This document shows, piece by piece, positions 59,482-64,000 of a DNA stretch of 64,000 nucleotides. The stretch comes from Kluyvera intermedia (lineage in GTDB: Bacteria > Pseudomonadota > Gammaproteobacteria > Enterobacterales > Enterobacteriaceae), in contig NZ_JAKCNS010000024.1 of the NCBI RefSeq assembly GCF_021440345.1, positions 1 to 64,000 on the forward strand, read 5' to 3'. Below the pieces are notes generated by a model. The model was not told the DNA's origin, searched no databases, and saw nothing but the letters and a program-made list of their open reading frames with translations. Each line of letters opens with the position of its first letter. Position 1 is the first letter of the stretch. The translations under genes and the position numbers were made by a program.

Positions 59482-60165
59482 CGGACTACCTCAAAATAAG
59501 CTTCAATGTGAATGATTGTTTCACACTCGCTGGAAACGGTAAACCACTCTATTGCACTGCCTCATCCCGAATAACATTTGAATAACTCACAGTAATCATC
59601 ATAGTTATAAACAGCAGAGCGCGCTCGCGGCCGATTTTATTCACTTTTTCTGTGGATAGAGTTGTGAAGAAGTAGGGGTTTACCCAGGGAAAACCCAGAG
59701 TACTCTGAATAATCGCACGCCAGCCCTTTCCAGTAAAACGCTATTTTTCATTATGTTATTAGCACTAATCCGCTTACATGAGTCTATAACGTGATGATCG
59801 TCACATAGGCGATCCTTCAATTGATGAAAGATCGAACAACGTCGGTTTTATCCACAGATTGTGCCAACATCTTAGGCACCTTTTGCGCAAAAATTGGATT
59901 TTCGTCGCACGTCAAGGCTGTAAATTGAAACAGTAGTCAGGCTTTTCCCCAGTTATCCCATTTTTCTGTGGATAACATGGTGTAAGATCCTGTTCATTGT
60001 CAGTGACCAGAATTGGAAAACCTTTTTTTTCATCGTTTTTTGCCGGTGAATAATTTTAAAAAACCTATAATAATCATTGGATTGATATATTTACTCAGAA
60101 AAAGTTAAACTCTATCCACACCCGGTGAAATTGTCGTTCATTTTTTAAGCAAAAGGCGCATTATC
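59482..60165. promoter_or_regulatory. DARS2-type region between rppH and mutH
   Basis: This 684-base A/T-rich spacer holds four DnaA-box-like 9-mers: TGTGGATAG (59651-59659), TTATCCACA (59848-59856), TGTGGATAA (59967-59975) and CTATCCACA (60112-60120). Two are perfect consensus boxes. In E. coli the rppH-mutH interval is DARS2, which with IHF and Fis promotes exchange of ADP for ATP on DnaA. Position and boxes support the same role here. I did not identify convincing IHF or Fis sites by eye. The region also contains the promoters of both flanking genes. Confidence 0.82.
59790..59805. promoter_or_regulatory. CRP-like site
   Basis: CGTGA-TGATCG-TCACA matches nine of ten fixed bases of the CRP consensus TGTGA-N6-TCACA. 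It lies about 310 bases upstream of rppH, inside the DARS2-type region. Confidence 0.5.
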
Positions 60166-60861
60166 ATGTCAACCCTCGCTCCACTCCCCACATCGCCGAA
60201 AACCCAGGCCGAACTTCTCGCTCAGGCGCAGCGGCTGGCCGGCTATTCGCTGGGTGAACTCGCGGCCATGGCAGGTATCGTGACGCCGAAAGATTTAAAG
60301 CGCGACAAAGGCTGGATTGGCATTCTGCTGGAAATCTGGCTCGGTGCGAGCGCGGGCAGCAAGCCGGAGCAAGATTTCGCTGCGCTGGGCGTGGAGCTGA
60401 AAACTATTCCTATTGATACCGAAGGTCGGCCGCTGGAAACCACCTTTGTCTGCGTGGCCCCACTCACCGGCAATTCTGGCGTCACGTGGGAGAACAGCCA
60501 CGTTCGCCATAAGCTCAAGCGGGTGCTGTGGGTCCCCGTCGAGGGTGAACGGGCAATCCCGCTGGCGGAGCGCCGGGTGGGTTCTCCCCTGCTGTGGACC
60601 CCAAGCGCCGAAGAGGAGCATCAGCTCAGAATGGACTGGGAGGAACTGATGGATCTCATCGTGCTGGGCCAGGTCGAGCGCATCACCGCGCGCCACGGCG
60701 AGGTGTTGCAGCTGCGTCCAAAGGCTGCGAACAGTAAAGCACTGACCGAGGCCATCGGTGCCCAGGGCGAGCGCATCATGACGCTGCCGCGCGGTTTCTA
60801 TCTGAAGAAGAACTTTACCGCCGCCCTGCTCGCCCGCCACTTTATGCCTTCGGCGCATTAA
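60166..60861 (+). CDS. mutH: mismatch-repair endonuclease MutH
   Basis: MutH nicks the unmethylated strand at hemimethylated GATC when activated by MutS-MutL. The 231 residues match E. coli. The catalytic triad Asp70, Glu77 and Lys79 is in [13 protein letters not shown]. Its presence fits the Dam-methylation lineage of gammaproteobacteria. It is read from the DARS2-type region; ygdQ follows after 185 bases. Confidence 0.98.
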   Translation: MSTLAPLPTSPKTQAELLAQAQRLAGYSLGELAAMAGIVTPKDLKRDKGWIGILLEIWLGASAGSKPEQDFAALGVELKTIPIDTEGRPLETTFVCVAPLTGNSGVTWENSHVRHKLKRVLWVPVEGERAIPLAERRVGSPLLWTPSAEEEHQLRMDWEELMDLIVLGQVERITARHGEVLQLRPKAANSKALTEAIGAQGERIMTLPRGFYLKKNFTAALLARHFMPSAH

Positions 60862-61046
60862 TTTTTTGTCCTGCCGCGCTGCGGGCTTATAATCACCCGG
60901 CTGTTCGCCATCAGTTCGCAGGCTTTCCTATACTCTCCCCCGGCTCAACAGGGATCTGTTTCTGGGGATTGTATTGCCTGCGTTCCGGTAAATAGCCATT
61001 CAACGTACATCAATTAACGCTTCGTTTTTTTGGCAGGACTTATCTA

Positions 61047-61760
61047 ATGTTATTTGCATGGATCACCGACCCCAACGCCTGGCTCGCGCTCGGCACGCTG
61101 ACGCTGTTAGAAATCGTTCTGGGGATCGATAATATTATTTTTCTCTCTCTGGTTGTTGCCAAGCTCCCGACCGCACAGCGTGCCCATGCCCGTCGTATTG
61201 GGTTAATGGGAGCAATGATCATGCGACTGGCGCTGTTGGCCTCTATCGCCTGGGTTGTCAGACTGACCCATCCGCTGTTCACCGTGTTCGATCAGGCGAT
61301 TTCGATTCGCGACATGATCTTGCTGCTCGGTGGACTATTCCTTATCTGGAAAGCCAGTAAGGAGATTCACGAGTCGATTGAAGGCGACGAAGAAGGCATA
61401 AAAACCAACGTGCATTCGTTTATCGGCGCTATCGTGCAAATTATGCTGCTGGATATCATCTTCAGCCTCGATTCAGTGATAACAGCCGTTGGCCTCTCCG
61501 ACCATCTGTTCATCATGATGGCAGCCGTAGTCATTGCGGTAGGCGTGATGATGTTTGCGGCACGTTCGATTGGCGAATTCGTTGACCGCCATCCATCCGT
61601 GAAAATGCTGGCCCTGTCATTCCTGATTCTGGTCGGCTTTACGTTGATTCTGGAAAGTTTCGACGTACACGTACCGAAAGGTTACATCTATTTTGCAATG
61701 TTCTTCTCAATCGCGGTTGAAAGCCTCAATCTCCTGAGAAATAAGAAAAACCCGCTTTAA
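61047..61760 (+). CDS. ygdQ: TerC-family membrane protein YgdQ
   Basis: This 237-residue inner-membrane protein of the TerC family has about seven hydrophobic segments. The paired acidic motifs LEIVLGIDNIIFLSLV (about 20-35) and LLDIIFSLDSVITAVG (about 135-150) are those proposed to bind metal in this family (manganese for Alx and others). The specific role of YgdQ is unknown. A TATAAT-like promoter lies about 160 bases upstream; a strong terminator follows. Confidence 0.94.
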   Translation: MLFAWITDPNAWLALGTLTLLEIVLGIDNIIFLSLVVAKLPTAQRAHARRIGLMGAMIMRLALLASIAWVVRLTHPLFTVFDQAISIRDMILLLGGLFLIWKASKEIHESIEGDEEGIKTNVHSFIGAIVQIMLLDIIFSLDSVITAVGLSDHLFIMMAAVVIAVGVMMFAARSIGEFVDRHPSVKMLALSFLILVGFTLILESFDVHVPKGYIYFAMFFSIAVESLNLLRNKKNPL

Positions 61761-61769
61761 ACTGTCGCC

Positions 61770-61805
61770 CATAGCCTCCTTTTGGGGGCTATGTCTGATT
61801 TTTTT
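61770..61805 (+). terminator. ygdQ terminator
   Basis: CATAGCCTCC-TTTT-GGGGGCTATG followed by TCTGATTTTTTT forms a strong hairpin and T tract ten bases after the stop. Confidence 0.88.
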
Positions 61806-61883
61806 AAGATTTTCCTGCTTTATGCTGCCCTCTGAGTCGGTTATTACTAAACTATTGAGAGTGCGGCGATGAAGGGGATAACG

Positions 61884-62102
61884 ATGACAAAATGGGCAGT
61901 ATTGATTTCCGCAGTGGGTTTAGCTTTCGCAGTATCCGGCTGTAGCAGCGATTACGTGATGGCGACCAAAGATGGCCGGATGATCCTCACCGACGGTAAA
62001 CCGGAAGTCGACGATGATACCGGGCTTATCAGCTATGAAGATCAGCAGGGTAATCAGATGCAGATCAACCGTGACGACGTATCGCAGATCATTAAACGAT
62101 AA
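61884..62102 (+). CDS. ygdR: YgdI/YgdR-type lipoprotein
   Basis: This is a 72-residue lipoprotein of unknown role (DUF903). The signal peptide ends in the lipobox AVSGC (Cys20), so Lgt, also encoded here, should lipidate it. The mature part [20 protein letters not shown] matches E. coli YgdR and folds as a small beta-barrel in homologs. The start MTKWAVLIS was preferred over an upstream Met (61869) to fit the family length. Confidence 0.93.
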   Translation: MTKWAVLISAVGLAFAVSGCSSDYVMATKDGRMILTDGKPEVDDDTGLISYEDQQGNQMQINRDDVSQIIKR

Positions 62103-62111
62103 GCGTATATA

Positions 62112-62231
62112 CTCGTCATACTTCAAGTTGCATGTGCGTTGGCTACGATCGTTCACCCGAATCACTGACTCGAGTAAGGTCATCGGGATTCTCAAACTTG
62201 CCGCCTTCCTGCAACTCGAATTATTTTGTGT
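62112..62231. repeat. enterobacterial palindromic intergenic repeat
   Basis: This ~120-base unit begins ACTCGTCATACTTCAAGTTG and ends TGCAACTCGAATTATTTTGT. The ends TTCAAGTTGCA and TGCAACTCGAA are inverted copies, and the centre forms another hairpin (CCCGAATCACTGACTCGAG with AGGTCATCGGG). I recognise this as a widespread non-coding repeat in the wider Enterobacterales. Confidence 0.75.
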
Positions 62232-62234
62232 ATA

Positions 62235-62262
62235 GGTCAGCCGCTTGCTGGCCTTTTTTATT
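62235..62262 (+). terminator. terminator-like hairpin after ygdR
   Basis: GGTCAGC-CGCTT-GCTGGCC followed by TTTTTTATTTTTT is a typical rho-independent terminator. It follows the palindromic repeat and precedes tas. Confidence 0.75.
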
Positions 62263-62352
62263 TTTTACTTCCCCTTTTTCTTCCCCTCTGCCATTTTTAT
62301 ATTCCTTTGTCAGGACTCTTTCCTGACGCTGTTGATAAAAGGAAGCCGGCTT

Positions 62353-63393
62353 ATGCAGTACCACCGTATCCCCCACAGCTCGCTTGAGATAAGCACTCTT
62401 GGGCTGGGCACAATGACGTTTGGTGAACAGAATAGCGAAGCCGACGCCCATGCACAGCTTGATTACGCCGTAAGCCAGGGCATCAATCTGATTGATGTCG
62501 CTGAGATGTACCCCGTTCCGCCGCGCCCGGAAACTCAGGGGCTGACCGAGACCTACGTCGGTAACTGGCTGGCAAAACATGGCAATCGCGAAAAGCTGAT
62601 TATTGCCTCTAAGGTCAGCGGTCCATCACGTAATAACGACAGCGGCATCCGACCAAACCAGGCGCTCGACCGTAAGAACATTCGTGATGCGCTGCATAAC
62701 AGTCTCAAGCGCCTACAAACCGACTATCTCGACCTCTATCAGGTACACTGGCCGCAGCGCCCAACCAACTGTTTTGGCAAGCTGGGCTACACCTGGGCCG
62801 ATTCCGCACCGCCCGTTTCGCTGCTGGAAACGCTGGAGGCGCTCACCGAGTATCAACGCGCCGGTAAGATTCGCTATATCGGCGTTTCCAACGAAACGGC
62901 CTTTGGCGTGATGCGCTATCTGCACCTGGCCGACAAACACGACCTACCGCGCATCGTGACTATCCAGAACCCGTACAGCCTGGTAAACCGCAGCTACGAA
63001 GTGGCGCTGGCGGAAGTGAGCCAATTTGAAGGCGTGGAGCTGCTGGCCTATTCCTGCCTGGCGTTTGGCACGCTGACCGGTAAATACCTGAACGGAGCAA
63101 AACCAGCAGGAGCGCGTAATACGCTGTTTAGCCGCTTCACTCGTTACAGCGGTGAACAGACGCAGAAAGCGGTCGCCGCCTATGTCGATATCGCCAAACG
63201 TCATAATCTTGATCCAGCGCAGATGGCGCTGGCTTTCGTGCGTCGTCAGCCGTTTGTCGCCAGCACCCTGCTGGGGGCAACGACCATGGAGCAGCTCAAA
63301 ACCAACGTCGAGAGTTTGTATCTGGAATTAAGTGAAGAGGTATTAGCGGAAATTGAAGCGGTGCATCAGGTTTATACCTATCCTGCACCGTAA
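62353..63393 (+). CDS. tas: aldo/keto reductase Tas
   Basis: Tas is an NADP(H)-dependent aldo/keto reductase whose E. coli copy can suppress a tyrosine requirement. The start MQYHRIPHSSLEISTLGLGT gives 346 residues. The catalytic tetrad appears as Asp48 and Tyr53 (LIDVAEMYP), Lys87 (IIASKVSG) and His132 (LYQVHWPQR). The physiological substrate is not known. It is convergent with lplT. Confidence 0.96.
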   Translation: MQYHRIPHSSLEISTLGLGTMTFGEQNSEADAHAQLDYAVSQGINLIDVAEMYPVPPRPETQGLTETYVGNWLAKHGNREKLIIASKVSGPSRNNDSGIRPNQALDRKNIRDALHNSLKRLQTDYLDLYQVHWPQRPTNCFGKLGYTWADSAPPVSLLETLEALTEYQRAGKIRYIGVSNETAFGVMRYLHLADKHDLPRIVTIQNPYSLVNRSYEVALAEVSQFEGVELLAYSCLAFGTLTGKYLNGAKPAGARNTLFSRFTRYSGEQTQKAVAAYVDIAKRHNLDPAQMALAFVRRQPFVASTLLGATTMEQLKTNVESLYLELSEEVLAEIEAVHQVYTYPAP

Positions 63394-63409
63394 AATCGTT
63401 CGTTACCTT

Positions 63410-63438
63410 TCAGGGGCGCATCTGCGCCCCTGAGTTTT
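63410..63438. terminator. shared tas/lplT terminator
   Basis: TCAGGGGCGCA-TC-TGCGCCCCTGA is a perfect 11-bp stem with GTTTTATT on the plus side, between two convergent genes. Confidence 0.88.
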
Positions 63439-63439
63439 A

Positions 63440-64000
63440 TTAGCGCCGTTTTCCCCACAGCCACAGCACGATAATCGCCAGCGCAAACAGCACGCCAAAG
63501 CCGACACCCACGCCAACCACCGGAATACCCACCGCGACAGCCAGCGAATACAGCCCCAGCATAATCAGCATGGCGCTGTTTTCACCGAGATTCTGCACGG
63601 CAATCGCATTGCCAGACCCTACGGTTTTCTTACCGCGATCCTGTAGCAGCGCATTCAGCGGTACGATAAAGAAACCGCCGCAGATACCAATAATGAACAG
63701 CGTAACGTAGGCAGGCAGGATGGCGTGCTGCAGGGCAAATATTGCTACCACCACGCCAATCAAAACGCCGGCAGGCATACAGCGGGCCACCGTATCCAGC
63801 GTCACCAGCTTCGCCGCCGCCCCTGCCCCCACTACAATCCCAACCGCCACCATCGCGTTGAGATAGGTTGGCGTGGCGTTATCGGTTAACCCCAACACCA
63901 GCGGCACCCACAGCACCAGCAGGAAGCGCAGAGTCACACCCGCGCCCCAGAACAGGCTCGTCCCCAGCAGCGAGAAGCGGGTTTCGCCGTCGCGCCACAG
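63440..64000 (-). CDS. lplT: lysophospholipid transporter LplT, C-terminal part
   Basis: LplT is a major-facilitator protein that flips lysophosphatidylethanolamine into the cell for re-acylation by Aas. The frame is open to the window edge; 186 codons of about 397 are present. It matches the second half of E. coli LplT ([37 protein letters not shown]) with six membrane segments. Aas would follow off-window on the other end of the operon (downstream in E. coli order), but here the 3' end is followed by tas. Confidence 0.95.
   Translation of the reverse strand: MWRDGETRFSLLGTSLFWGAGVTLRFLLVLWVPLVLGLTDNATPTYLNAMVAVGIVVGAGAAAKLVTLDTVARCMPAGVLIGVVVAIFALQHAILPAYVTLFIIGICGGFFIVPLNALLQDRGKKTVGSGNAIAVQNLGENSAMLIMLGLYSLAVAVGIPVVGVGVGFGVLFALAIIVLWLWGKRR

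Overview
The window is enterobacterial chromosome (family Enterobacteriaceae). Nearly every protein can be matched to an Escherichia coli K-12 or Salmonella counterpart. The base composition, an anaerobic cobalamin (cbi) operon with pduX and cobD placed beside amiC-argA, and an SLC13-type transporter between cdh and tpiA suggest the Klebsiella/Raoultella/Enterobacter side of the family. That genus-level statement is inference.

Layout. (1) 1-1065: the selC neighbourhood. A standard tRNA-Sec gene (162-256, minus) sits next to a second, diverged tRNA-Sec-like gene (684-777, minus) with an almost identical promoter. The base pattern left of selC looks like the edge of an integrated element. (2) 1066-9772: yicJ-yicI (alpha-xyloside uptake and hydrolysis), yicH (AsmA-like), xanP (xanthine permease, with a PurR-type box) and gltS. 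(3) 9859-20298: a block that in E. coli lies elsewhere in the order sbp-cdh-tpiA-yiiQ-yiiR-fpr-glpX-glpK-glpF-zapB. Here it lies between the convergent genes gltS and recG, and its two halves are swapped (glpK-glpF-zapB first, then sbp...glpX), as if it had passed through a circle. (4) 20366-23740: recG, trmH and the 3' part of spoT. (5) 23741-23838: a 98-base tract of almost pure G/C that truncates both spoT and cbiO. It looks like an assembly or sequencing artefact joining two distant loci. (6) 23839-38102: the cbi operon, transcribed leftwards from a cobalamin riboswitch (cbiA-B-C-D-E-T-F-G-H-J-K-L-M-N-Q-O'), with pduX divergent from it and cobD convergent with pduX. (7) 38109-64000: the conserved segment amiC-argA-recD-recB-ptrA-recC-ppdCygdBppdBppdA-thyA-lgt-ptsP-rppH-mutH-ygdQ-ygdR-tas-lplT', including the DnaA-box-rich DARS2-type region between rppH and mutH.

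How it works together. The cbi genes supply cobalt uptake (CbiMNQO), cobalt insertion (CbiK) and corrin-ring assembly. PduX and CobD make the aminopropanol phosphate side arm, so much of anaerobic B12 synthesis is clustered under one riboswitch. RecBCD with the protease PtrA forms the classical double-strand-break repair cluster. ThyA-Lgt-PtsP-RppH-MutH combine dTMP synthesis, lipoprotein lipidation, nitrogen phosphotransfer, RNA decapping and mismatch repair. The glycerol genes are split: glpFK keep their own promoter and operators, while glpX lies about 8 kb away behind recG.

The points most worth following are the tandem selC paralog with altered anticodon loop and acceptor stem, the circularly permuted glp/sbp block, and the G/C tract that makes the spoT-cbiO join suspect. 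Gene identities rest on recalled family sequences; no search was run.
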